Positions 1 through 5,560 of a DNA stretch of 6,448 nt are shown here, piece after piece. Under the pieces are notes generated by a model. That model was not told where the DNA came from, did not search any database, and was given only the letters and a program-made list of their open reading frames with translations. A program made the translations under genes and the position numbers. Numbering within the stretch: the stretch's first letter is position 1; every line of letters begins with the position of its first letter. The stretch is from Hyphomicrobiaceae bacterium (GTDB taxonomy: Bacteria > Pseudomonadota > Alphaproteobacteria > Rhizobiales > Hyphomicrobiaceae): assembly GCA_013214245.1 (NCBI GenBank), contig JABSQE010000109.1, forward strand, positions 1 to 6,448. Direction: 5' to 3'.

Positions 1-517
1 AGCTGAAGAAATTGCCAAAAAAGCTGCTCAGGATGATGTTTGCCAAATTGCAAACGACAATGACCCGACACAAGTTGTACTATCTGGTGCTAAGACTGCG
101 ATTGACCGAGTCTCAGAATTTAGCAGGTCTTATGGAGTGCGCCGTGCCATAATTCTTCCGGTTAGTGCACCATTCCACTGCTCCTTAATGGAGCCTGCAG
201 CACGTGTTATGGAAGAAAAACTCACTAACATGAAGATGGAGCAACCTGTCGTACCTGTAATTAGCAATGTGACGGCGACGCCCGTCTGCAACACTGAGAT
301 ACTTCGCTCGCAACTTGTTGAGCAAGTAACAGGCACAGTTCTCTGGAGGCAATGTGTCCTTACTATGATAGCTGATGGTGTAAATGAGTTTTATGAAATC
401 GGTGTCGGGAAGGTTTTGTGCGGCTTGATTGGCCGTATTGACAACTCAGTGAAATCAGTTCCTTGTGGAACGCCCCAACAAATTGCTGCTGTTGCTGAAA
501 TGATTTCTGCTGAATAG
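1..517 (+). CDS. fabD: Malonyl-CoA:ACP transacylase, C-terminal part (5' end outside window)
   Basis: This enzyme moves malonate from CoA to the phosphopantetheine arm of AcpP and so supplies the extender unit for cytosolic type II fatty-acid synthesis. The frame is open from base 2 to the TAG at 515-517, giving 171 visible residues, so roughly the N-terminal 45% (including the GHSLG nucleophile) lies outside the window. Visible FabD landmarks are the ANDNDPTQVVLSG segment, the PVSAPFHCSLM motif with the catalytic His at 176-178 (equivalent to His201 of the E. coli enzyme), the PVISNVTATP segment, and the EIGVGKVLCGLIGRI block near the C-terminus. The GTG at 137 lies within conserved sequence and is not the start. 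fabG follows after 67 bp on the same strand, the usual fabD-fabG order. No frameshift or missing residue is seen in the visible part. Confidence 0.95.
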   Translation, partial: AEEIAKKAAQDDVCQIANDNDPTQVVLSGAKTAIDRVSEFSRSYGVRRAIILPVSAPFHCSLMEPAARVMEEKLTNMKMEQPVVPVISNVTATPVCNTEILRSQLVEQVTGTVLWRQCVLTMIADGVNEFYEIGVGKVLCGLIGRIDNSVKSVPCGTPQQIAAVAEMISAE

Positions 518-530
518 ATTTGTGATTACG

Positions 531-555
531 GAAGCTGTGCGTAATTCACAGCTTT
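531..555 (+). promoter_or_regulatory. Intercistronic RNA hairpin between fabD and fabG
   Basis: AAGCTGTG (532-539) and CACAGCTT (547-554) are perfect inverted repeats around a 7-nt loop, with a possible extra G-U pair (531/555). No U-tract follows, so it is a poor intrinsic terminator. It sits 14 nt after the fabD stop and 29 nt before the fabG ATG. A role in mRNA end protection, processing or partial attenuation is inference. Confidence 0.45.
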
Positions 556-584
556 GAAGTTACAGTAATTGTCAAAGGATAAAT

Positions 585-1328
585 ATGTTTGATCTTAAAG
601 GTAGATACGCTCTTGTGACGGGAGCAACAGGTGGTATAGGTGAGGCTATTGCTCGCTTTCTTCATATGCAAGGCGCTACCATAGTACTCTCAGGCAGGCA
701 AGAAGACAAGCTTAAGGCCTTGAGTGAAACATTTAGTGAGCGCGCATATATTTTGTCGTGCGACCTTACCAACAGAGAGCAAGTCAGTCAGCTGGTAGAT
801 CGTGTCATTTCTATGGGGGGGCGTATTGATATTTTGATCAATAATGCCGGCGTGACCAGAGATAGTCTCTGTATGGTCATGAAAGATGAGCAATGGGATG
901 ATGTTGTTGCAGTTAACTTGACTTCAACTTTTATGCTAATGCGTGCTGCCGTACGCTCAATAATACGTGCAAAGACTGGTTATGGTCGTATTATAAATAT
1001 TTCTTCTATTAGTGGTGTTATTGGGAATTCCGGACAAGCTAATTATGCTGCCTCTAAAGCTGGCATGATAGGTATGACAAAATCGTTAGCTCGTGAAGTC
1101 GCTTCGCGTGGTATTACGGCTAATTGTGTTGCACCTGGCTTTATTAGGACAGCAATGACTGATGTGTTGAACGAAAGACAGGTAAAACATGTTATGGAAG
1201 CAATTCCAGCTAGTGAATTTGGCATGCCAGATGACATTGCCGCAGCAGTTCTCTATTTAGCAAGTGATGAAGCACGGTATATAACGGGCCAAACGTTGCA
1301 TGTTAACGGTGGGATGATTATGCCTTAA
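585..1328 (+). CDS. fabG: 3-oxoacyl-[ACP] reductase FabG
   Basis: FabG is a cytosolic NADPH-dependent short-chain dehydrogenase that reduces 3-ketoacyl-ACP to 3-hydroxyacyl-ACP in each elongation round. The 247 residues form a single SDR domain close to the family's usual length (E. coli 244). The dinucleotide-binding motif TGATGGIG spans residues 12-19, NNAG is at 86-89, and the catalytic set is Asn111, Ser141, Tyr154 and Lys158 (YAASK). NCVAPGFIRTAMT follows the active site, and the end GQTLHVNGGMIMP is typical of FabG. Compared with E. coli there are about three extra residues just before the catalytic Ser (region 126-136). The ATG at 585 is preceded by AAGGA at 575-579, five bases away, and gives the expected N-terminus. 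It is flanked by fabD and acpP in the classical order. A run of seven G at 815-821 encodes Met77-Gly78-Gly79. The neighbouring FAS genes make FabG a better call than a generic SDR. Confidence 0.97.
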   Translation: MFDLKGRYALVTGATGGIGEAIARFLHMQGATIVLSGRQEDKLKALSETFSERAYILSCDLTNREQVSQLVDRVISMGGRIDILINNAGVTRDSLCMVMKDEQWDDVVAVNLTSTFMLMRAAVRSIIRAKTGYGRIINISSISGVIGNSGQANYAASKAGMIGMTKSLAREVASRGITANCVAPGFIRTAMTDVLNERQVKHVMEAIPASEFGMPDDIAAAVLYLASDEARYITGQTLHVNGGMIMP

Positions 1329-1471
1329 TGTGTGAAAATGTTTTATAAAGCCATCATAGATAGTGTGCTTAAAAAGAGCAGTTCCTTTTATGCACCAGCA
1401 ATGCTAGTCAAAGGTGTTGAATTGTGGTAGCGCCAATAAGTTATCATGCGCACGTATAAATCATCCGTGCT

Positions 1472-1500
1472 TTGACCACTTGGCTGTTGTTCAGTATTAT
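1472..1500 (+). promoter_or_regulatory. Sigma70-type promoter for acpP(-fabF)
   Basis: TTGACC (1472-1477) and TATTAT (1495-1500) are separated by exactly 17 bp; each box matches the housekeeping consensus at five of six positions. The predicted start near 1507 gives a leader of about 100 nt before acpP at 1606. This is the best feature in the 277-bp fabG-acpP gap (1329-1605), where I see no ORF, RNA gene or convincing terminator. A separate acpP promoter fits the high demand for carrier protein relative to the enzymes. E. coli likewise has internal promoters in its fab cluster. Confidence 0.6.
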
Positions 1501-1605
1501 AGCTAAAACTGGGCTATATAAAAAGAGATAACTACGTTCAACTGGTAGTACCAATTGAAGTATAGCCTTAAAGTAATGAGATAACTAAACGAGGAACTTA
1601 AAACT

Positions 1606-1851
1606 ATGAGTGACGTTGCAGACCGTGTTAAAAAGATTGTTGTTGAACACTTAGGCGTTGAAGCTGATAAAGTCAGCGACGGTGCATCTTTTATAGATGA
1701 TTTGGGTGCAGACAGCCTTGATACTGTTGAGCTTGTTATGGCCTTTGAAGAAGAGTTTGGGTGTGAAATTCCAGATGATGCGGCAGAGCATATCTTAACG
1801 GTTGGCGATGCTGTGAAGTTTCTAGAAAAGAATTCGAGCGACACAAAGTGA
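1606..1851 (+). CDS. acpP: Acyl carrier protein AcpP
   Basis: AcpP is the small acidic carrier that holds growing acyl chains on a 4'-phosphopantetheine arm and presents them to FabD, FabG, FabF and other acyl-handling enzymes in the cytosol. The 81 residues match the family's length (77-80 typical). The attachment motif GADSLDTVEL places the modified serine at residue 37, at the start of recognition helix II, which continues into the acidic segment AFEEEFG. The C-terminal part IPDDAAEHILTVGDAVKFLE is standard AcpP. A clear GAGGA (1591-1595) lies ten bases before the ATG. The gene has its own strong-looking promoter upstream and fabF begins 106 bp downstream, with a hairpin between. Nothing is truncated. 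Given fabG and fabF on either side, the primary fatty-acid ACP is far more likely than a polyketide or specialised ACP. Confidence 0.98.
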   Translation: MSDVADRVKKIVVEHLGVEADKVSDGASFIDDLGADSLDTVELVMAFEEEFGCEIPDDAAEHILTVGDAVKFLEKNSSDTK

Positions 1852-1877
1852 TACATTACGATCAGTGTGAATGTCAT

Positions 1878-1906
1878 GGATGCTGTCGTTTCATAAGACG
1901 GCATCT
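1878..1906 (+). promoter_or_regulatory. Intercistronic hairpin, possible partial terminator, between acpP and fabF
   Basis: GATGCTGTC (1879-1887) pairs with GACGGCATC (1897-1905) with one internal G-U, plus an outer G-U (1878/1906), around a 9-nt loop. Only TTC follows, so full termination is unlikely. Its place between acpP and fabF suggests partial attenuation or stabilisation of an acpP-only mRNA, which is inference. A smaller repeat, TTGTT-GTA-AACAA, lies at about 1919-1931. Confidence 0.45.
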
Positions 1907-1957
1907 TCAATCCAGGCTTGTTGTAAACAACGTGCTTAATCAATTTCTGGAAAATCA

Positions 1958-3235
1958 ATGCCAAGTAAATATTTGCGACGAGTTGTTGTAACCGGCTTGG
2001 GACTTGTAACGCCTCTTGGCTGTGGCGTAGAAGAGTCTTGGACTGCTCTACTCGAAGGGCGAAGTGGTATTAGACGTATTGAAGAGTTCCAAGTAAATGA
2101 TCTTGCAGCGCAGATTGCAGCCTTCGTACCTCGTGGTGATGGTACTGTTGGCACCTACCGCGCTAGCGATTGGATGCCTGTAAAGGAACAACGTAAAGTT
2201 GATGAATTTATTATTTATGCTGTAGCTGCAGCAGATCAAGCGATTGCCGATGCCGGAGACGTTGTTAAAACAGATGAAGATCGGAACCGTGCTGGCGTTC
2301 TAATAGGTTCCGGCATCGGTGGTTTGCAGGGGATTGCAGAAGCGTCGCTTTTGCTGCAAGAAAAAGGACCACGCCGCATTAGCCCATTTTTTATTCCAGG
2401 TCGTTTAATTAATCTGGCATCAGGATACGTGTCAATTAGGCACAAGCTAAAGGGACCTAATCATTCTGTAGTGACAGCGTGTTCGACTGGTGCTCATGCA
2501 ATTGGTGATGCATCACGCTTTGTAGCTCTGGGCGACGCTGATGTCATGGTTGCCGGGGGGGCAGAAAGTCCAATATGTCGTATCGCTTTAGCAGGTTTTG
2601 CTGCATGTCGAGCTCTTTCAACGGCGTTCAATGAGCAGCCAACGCAAGCATCACGCCCTTATGATGCTAAACGTGATGGCTTTGTTATGGGAGAAGGAGC
2701 GGGAGTAGTAATATTAGAGGAGTATGAGCGCGCTAAGGCACGTGGTGCTAAAATTTATGCTGAAATAATTGGTTATGGGTTGTCAGGGGACGCCTATCAC
2801 ATCACTGCTCCTGCCGCAAATGGTGATGGTGCATTCCGCTGCATGCAAGCAGCTGTAGAATCAGCCGGCATATGTGCTAATGAGATTGATTACGTTAATG
2901 CTCACGGTACATCGACACCTATGGGAGACGAAATTGAACTTACTGCGGTAGAACGATTGTTTGATTCTGATGCAGTCAACATTGCAATGTCTTCGACAAA
3001 ATCGGCTATTGGCCATCTATTAGGAGCAGCAGGAGCGGTGGAGACTATTTTTTCAGTTCTCGCGATGCGCGATAATACCGCCCCTCCAACATTAAACCTT
3101 TATAATCCATCTGTAGAAACAACTATAGATTTGGTTCCTCATGAAGCTAAAAAAATGGAAATTAATACTGTTTTATCAAACTCATTTGGTTTTGGAGGTA
3201 CTAACGCCTCCCTCATTATGCGAAGTATTGAATAA
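1958..3235 (+). CDS. fabF: 3-oxoacyl-[ACP] synthase II (KAS II) FabF
   Basis: FabF is the elongating ketoacyl-ACP synthase: it takes the acyl chain from acyl-ACP onto its active-site cysteine and condenses it with malonyl-ACP, releasing CO2. The 425-residue protein is a full thiolase-fold KAS, slightly longer than E. coli FabF (413). The N-terminus VVVTGLGLVTPLG is typical. The nucleophile is Cys175 in TACSTGAH, and the two catalytic histidines are His316 (NAHGTST) and His353 (KSAIGHLLGAAG), with Lys348 in the same loop. The gating and oxyanion loop SNSFGFGGTN is at 407-416. The segment SPFFIPGRLINLASG (142-156) is characteristic of alphaproteobacterial FabF. The Shine-Dalgarno sequence is weak (TGGAAA at 1948-1953), six or so bases before the ATG, but the N-terminus fits the family. 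A run of seven G occurs at 2555-2561 (Gly200-Gly201). The CHH triad separates it from FabH (CHN); the acpP neighbour and sequence favour FabF over FabB. Confidence 0.97.
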   Translation: MPSKYLRRVVVTGLGLVTPLGCGVEESWTALLEGRSGIRRIEEFQVNDLAAQIAAFVPRGDGTVGTYRASDWMPVKEQRKVDEFIIYAVAAADQAIADAGDVVKTDEDRNRAGVLIGSGIGGLQGIAEASLLLQEKGPRRISPFFIPGRLINLASGYVSIRHKLKGPNHSVVTACSTGAHAIGDASRFVALGDADVMVAGGAESPICRIALAGFAACRALSTAFNEQPTQASRPYDAKRDGFVMGEGAGVVILEEYERAKARGAKIYAEIIGYGLSGDAYHITAPAANGDGAFRCMQAAVESAGICANEIDYVNAHGTSTPMGDEIELTAVERLFDSDAVNIAMSSTKSAIGHLLGAAGAVETIFSVLAMRDNTAPPTLNLYNPSVETTIDLVPHEAKKMEINTVLSNSFGFGGTNASLIMRSIE

Positions 3236-3242
3236 ATTACTT

Positions 3243-3264
3243 AGCAAACAAGAGATTGCTTCTT
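3243..3264. terminator. Weak hairpin in the fabF / kinase convergent gap
   Basis: AGCAA (3243-3247) and TTGCT (3256-3260) form a five-pair stem with an eight-base loop, followed rightward by a T-rich but interrupted stretch. It lies in the 41-bp gap between the convergent stop codons, where a bidirectional terminator is expected. The stem is short, so the call rests mainly on location. Confidence 0.22.
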
Positions 3265-3276
3265 AGTTTCTGGCGT

Positions 3277-4593
3277 TCAAAGAGGTATTCGTATAACTGC
3301 CCTTAGCCCGCTCATTGAGCTCGTCTCAAGTTTTATATCGCCGCCATGGCTTCGTACGACATCACGAGCTATGGCAAGACCGAGGCCGGAATTTCCTAGG
3401 TTCTGATTTCGCGAACAATCTAAACGGTAAAATGGGTGGAAAACATTCTCACGCTCCTCTCTTGGAATTCCAGGTCCATTATCTTCTATATCTATGGTCA
3501 CCCATTCACTTGCTTCTGACAACCGTATTACAACACGACTGCTGAAGCCTTTTGCATTATTAATAAGGTTGACTAGCGCACGCTTAAATGCGTTAGGCTT
3601 AAGTGGTACAATTATTTTGTGTTGTTGGCTGCTTTGTATAAACTCGATTTGAATACCATGGACTTGCTGTTTTTTGCAGACCTCTCTAATCAATTCTCGT
3701 AATGGTGTTAAGACTATTTTTTCGCCGCCACTACCGTTTGCGAAAGACAGATATTCCTCTAGCATAGATTGCATTTCCTGAATATCTTGTTCAAGAGCCT
3801 TTATTATTGGCTTCTCATCCAGAAGTGCTAACTCAAGCTTGAATCGCGTTAGAAATGTCCGTAGATCATGGCTAACACCTGCCAACATAGTTGTGCGTTG
3901 GTCGACATGCTGTGTGATGCGATCGCGCATTTCAATGAATGCTTCAGCAGCCTGACGCATTTCGCGAGCGCCACGTGGCCGAAAATCATCTGGAAAACTA
4001 CGGCCTTTGCCAAAAGCATCTGCAGCCTCAGCAAGACGTAAAATCGGTGTTATTTGATTGCGCAAAAATAAAATTGCTACGGCAAGCAGCACCATAGAGG
4101 TCACTACCATCCAGATCAGAAAAATATGTGAATTTGACGCGTAAGTTTGACTGCGTTTAGCTATGAAACTTAATACGGAGCTTTCAAGTTTTATCTTGAT
4201 TTCAACAAAATCTGAATCACCAACTGTATCAATCCAGAATGGTGTGTCTTTTACCCGCAGACGAATTTCATTAGACAATGTTTCATCTAAAAGAGAAAAA
4301 AACGGTTTGGGCTGTACTGATGGCAAAGATGCACCCTGCTCTATTCGCAGCTGTAGGTTGAGTTTGTCACGTGACAAGCTCACTAATGAATCATTATAAT
4401 TGTAAGTCTTGTAGCCTTTGTAAAGAGCTACGATTGCAGCTACATCTCGTGCTGTCGCCTCGGAAAGACGTCTTGTAACCGCTTGCCAATGTCGCTCCAT
4501 AAATACAAAAGCTACTACACCTTGCAATACAACAATCGGAGCAATTATGATGATTAGAGCTCGGGTGTAGATTCGCTCTGGAAGAAACCGCAT
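3277..4593 (-). CDS. EnvZ-like membrane sensor histidine kinase
   Basis: This is a full-length two-component sensor kinase that autophosphorylates on His and passes phosphate to a response regulator. From the ATG at 4593 it has 438 residues: TM1 at about 11-32, a periplasmic sensor region at about 33-156, TM2 at about 157-177, then a HAMP linker (179-226) with the RGAREMRQAAEAFIEMRDRI segment typical of EnvZ-like kinases. The H-box AGVSHDLRTFLTRFKLEL has phospho-acceptor His242. The ATPase domain has an N-box (Asn342, Asn346), DNGPGIP at 371-377, VFHPFYRLD, and GNSGLGLAIA from 400. Phe247 replaces the usual H-box proline. The ATG at 4593 gives MRFLPERIYTRAL, the expected N-terminus, though it lacks its own Shine-Dalgarno; an in-frame GTG at 4614 would add seven residues. 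There is no adjacent ompR-like gene, so its partner is unknown. It converges on fabF, 41 bp apart. Confidence 0.9.
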   Translation of the reverse strand: MRFLPERIYTRALIIIIAPIVVLQGVVAFVFMERHWQAVTRRLSEATARDVAAIVALYKGYKTYNYNDSLVSLSRDKLNLQLRIEQGASLPSVQPKPFFSLLDETLSNEIRLRVKDTPFWIDTVGDSDFVEIKIKLESSVLSFIAKRSQTYASNSHIFLIWMVVTSMVLLAVAILFLRNQITPILRLAEAADAFGKGRSFPDDFRPRGAREMRQAAEAFIEMRDRITQHVDQRTTMLAGVSHDLRTFLTRFKLELALLDEKPIIKALEQDIQEMQSMLEEYLSFANGSGGEKIVLTPLRELIREVCKKQQVHGIQIEFIQSSQQHKIIVPLKPNAFKRALVNLINNAKGFSSRVVIRLSEASEWVTIDIEDNGPGIPREERENVFHPFYRLDCSRNQNLGNSGLGLAIARDVVRSHGGDIKLETSSMSGLRAVIRIPL

Positions 4594-4616
4594 TAATTGT
4601 TGCGAGCACCACACAT
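4593..4616 (-). CDS. Seven-codon leader ORF overlapping the kinase start (TAATG)
   Basis: On the minus strand an ATG at 4616-4614 opens MCGARNN and stops at TAA (4595-4593), whose last base is the first base of the kinase ATG (TAATG overlap). A GGGA at 4626-4623 sits six bases before the leader ATG, a good Shine-Dalgarno, while no such sequence sits at the proper distance from the kinase ATG. This arrangement suits translational coupling by re-initiation. An alternative is that the same ribosome site serves the in-frame GTG at 4614, which would extend the kinase by MWCSQQL and make the leader a coincidence. Confidence 0.3.
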   Translation of the reverse strand: MCGARNN

Positions 4617-4653
4617 TAAAGATCCCAAACTGTAAGTATCTTGTTTCTACTAG

Positions 4654-4696
4654 TGAATTAGTTTTAAGTAATAACTAATTCAGTTTTTTTATTTTT
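4654..4696 (+). terminator. Rho-independent terminator-like hairpin without an upstream sense gene
   Basis: TGAATTAGTT (4654-4663) and AACTAATTCA (4673-4682) form a perfect ten-pair stem with a nine-base loop, followed by one G, seven T (4684-4690), then A and five more T. The stem is AT-rich, but the T-tract is the best in the window. It works only in the rightward direction: on the minus strand no U-tract follows. No rightward gene lies between fabF and this point, which makes it an orphan. It lies in the leader of the leftward kinase gene, so a structural role in that leader is an alternative. Confidence 0.5.
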
Positions 4697-4743
4697 GTTC
4701 AGTCTCTACTCTAAGACATTGGTGCCTAGTAATTCACCGTGTT

Positions 4744-4773
4744 ATTTTGAGTGCGGAAAGTAACAACTGTAAA
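4744..4773 (-). promoter_or_regulatory. Possible kinase promoter overlapping an inverted repeat
   Basis: Read on the minus strand, TTTACA (4773-4768) and CAAAAT (4749-4744) are 18 bp apart; the first matches the -35 consensus at five of six positions, the second the -10 at four of six. The -35 box overlaps the edge of the inverted repeat at 4772-4795 by two bases. The resulting leader would be about 140 nt. The -10 box is poor, so this is a weak candidate in an AT-rich region. Confidence 0.22.
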
Positions 4774-4795
4774 ATATATCTTGCCAGATATATTT
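4772..4795. repeat. Perfect 10-bp inverted repeat with 4-bp spacer, operator-like
   Basis: AAATATATCT (4772-4781) and AGATATATTT (4786-4795) are exact reverse complements around TGCC. No T-tract flanks it, so it does not look like a terminator. The 24-bp dyad has the size and symmetry of a dimeric regulator site, and it lies upstream of the kinase gene next to its best promoter candidate. Which regulator would bind is unknown. Confidence 0.45.
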
Positions 4796-4965
4796 GAGGT
4801 TGAGATCTATGATAATTTAGAGGTATCCGCAGTTAATTTTGAACAAATTTTTAGGTACATATAACGCCTATAGCTTGTATACATTTTAAGAAGATGAAGC
4901 CTTAAGTTATAATTTTTAAATAAAATTATTTTCGCAATGAATACCCTAGTTGCTTAGCCTTATGC

Positions 4966-5514
4966 CTAACGCCATTTAATTGAGCAGCCCATGCTTGGTA
5001 TTTGATCTCGAGGGCCACAACCAGTAGCAGACACTATGCGCATAGCATTGACAAGTTCTGGTATACGATGCTCTATTCTATTATTCATAACAGTATTATC
5101 AAGGCGTCCTCGGTATTGGAGTTTCCCAGAGGCATTCAAACCAAAAAAGTCTGGCGTGCAAACTGCGCTGTAGGTGCGAGCAACCTCCTGAGTTTCATCA
5201 ATTAAATATGGGAAGTTAAAACCGTATTTCGTTGCAAAATTCTTCATATTAAATGGGCTGTCTTCTGATATTGTGTGATAATCGTTTGGCATAACAGCTA
5301 GTGCTTTAATGCCGAGATGAGAAAGAATTTGGATATCCGCTACTAGCGAATTAGCAATTGATTGAACGTGGGGACAGTGGTTACATATGAAAGCTATAAG
5401 CAAGCCCTTTTCACCTAGATGATCAGACATCTGGAAGCTGATACCGTCTGGATCCTTAAGTATGAAATCTGGTGCTTTCCAGCCGAACTTGCAAAGTGGA
5501 GCAGTGAGAAGCAT
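4966..5514 (-). CDS. Peroxiredoxin-like, thioredoxin-family protein (AhpC/TSA type, CNHC motif)
   Basis: The 182-residue protein has a thioredoxin/AhpC-TSA fold and matches the peroxiredoxin-like family whose members carry a CxxC in place of a simple peroxidatic cysteine; their exact substrate is not established. Visible marks are APDFILKDPDG (14-24), the AFICNHCPHV motif with Cys44 and Cys47, the DETQEVARTY segment (106-115), and CTPDFFGLN with the cis-proline loop (Cys119-Thr-Pro121). The tail PSMGCSIKWR (173-182) matches the family but stops right after KW(K/R), a few residues short of many homologues. No signal peptide is seen, so it is probably cytosolic. The ATG at 5514 directly follows an in-frame TAA (5517-5515), which fixes the upstream limit; AGG at 5520-5518 is a very close Shine-Dalgarno. 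It starts 46 bp after the M16C peptidase stop and is probably co-transcribed with it. Confidence 0.87.
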   Translation of the reverse strand: MLLTAPLCKFGWKAPDFILKDPDGISFQMSDHLGEKGLLIAFICNHCPHVQSIANSLVADIQILSHLGIKALAVMPNDYHTISEDSPFNMKNFATKYGFNFPYLIDETQEVARTYSAVCTPDFFGLNASGKLQYRGRLDNTVMNNRIEHRIPELVNAMRIVSATGCGPRDQIPSMGCSIKWR

Positions 5515-5560
5515 TTACCTAACACCCATTAGTTTGTAGTTATAAAAAGGAGTAGTTTTT

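Larger units (their letters stand above)
4522..4696 (+). ncRNA. Candidate antisense RNA over the kinase start (speculative)
   Basis: On the + strand, TTGCAA (4522-4527), an 18-bp spacer and TATGAT (4546-4551) resemble a sigma70 promoter, and a strong terminator-like hairpin ends at about 4690-4696. A transcript from about 4558 would be near 135 nt and would cover the first codons, start site and leader of the kinase gene in antisense. The terminator is solid as a sequence pattern. The promoter lies inside coding sequence and could be chance, so the RNA itself is inference. Confidence 0.17.
4617..4965. other. 349-bp AT-rich non-coding gap with several dyads
   Basis: No ORF of credible length or coding character is seen on either strand here, and I find no remnant of a response-regulator C-terminus immediately upstream of the kinase in the stretch I translated. 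The gap holds the kinase leader region, a rightward terminator-like hairpin (4654-4690), a 10-bp perfect inverted repeat (4772-4795), and an all-AT hairpin (arms 4909-4916 and 4922-4929). It also must contain the 3' end signal of the redoxin transcript, which I cannot locate: no GC-rich stem with a leftward U-tract is visible below 4966. Confidence 0.6.

Noticed and set aside
137..517. GTG at 137 as a start for a separate 126-residue protein
   Set aside because: The same frame is open to base 2 and encodes conserved FabD sequence before and across this codon, including the PVSAPFH active-site block.
1419..1450. A second promoter upstream of acpP (TTGAAT with TTATCA)
   Set aside because: The -10 box is poor and the promoter at 1472-1500 is far better.
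1503..1964. 153-codon minus-strand ORF across acpP
   Set aside because: It is the antisense shadow of acpP and its flanks; the + strand encodes an unmistakable acyl carrier protein.
3315..3545. 76-codon + strand ORF inside the kinase gene
   Set aside because: It lies opposite the conserved ATPase domain of the kinase and its translation shows no recognisable domain; likewise the other short ORFs opposite or inside real genes.
4909..4929. All-AT hairpin (ATAATTTT / AAAATTAT, 5-nt loop) as terminator of the redoxin gene
   Set aside because: There is no GC in the stem and no U-tract on the leftward strand; in such AT-rich DNA it is likely to arise by chance.
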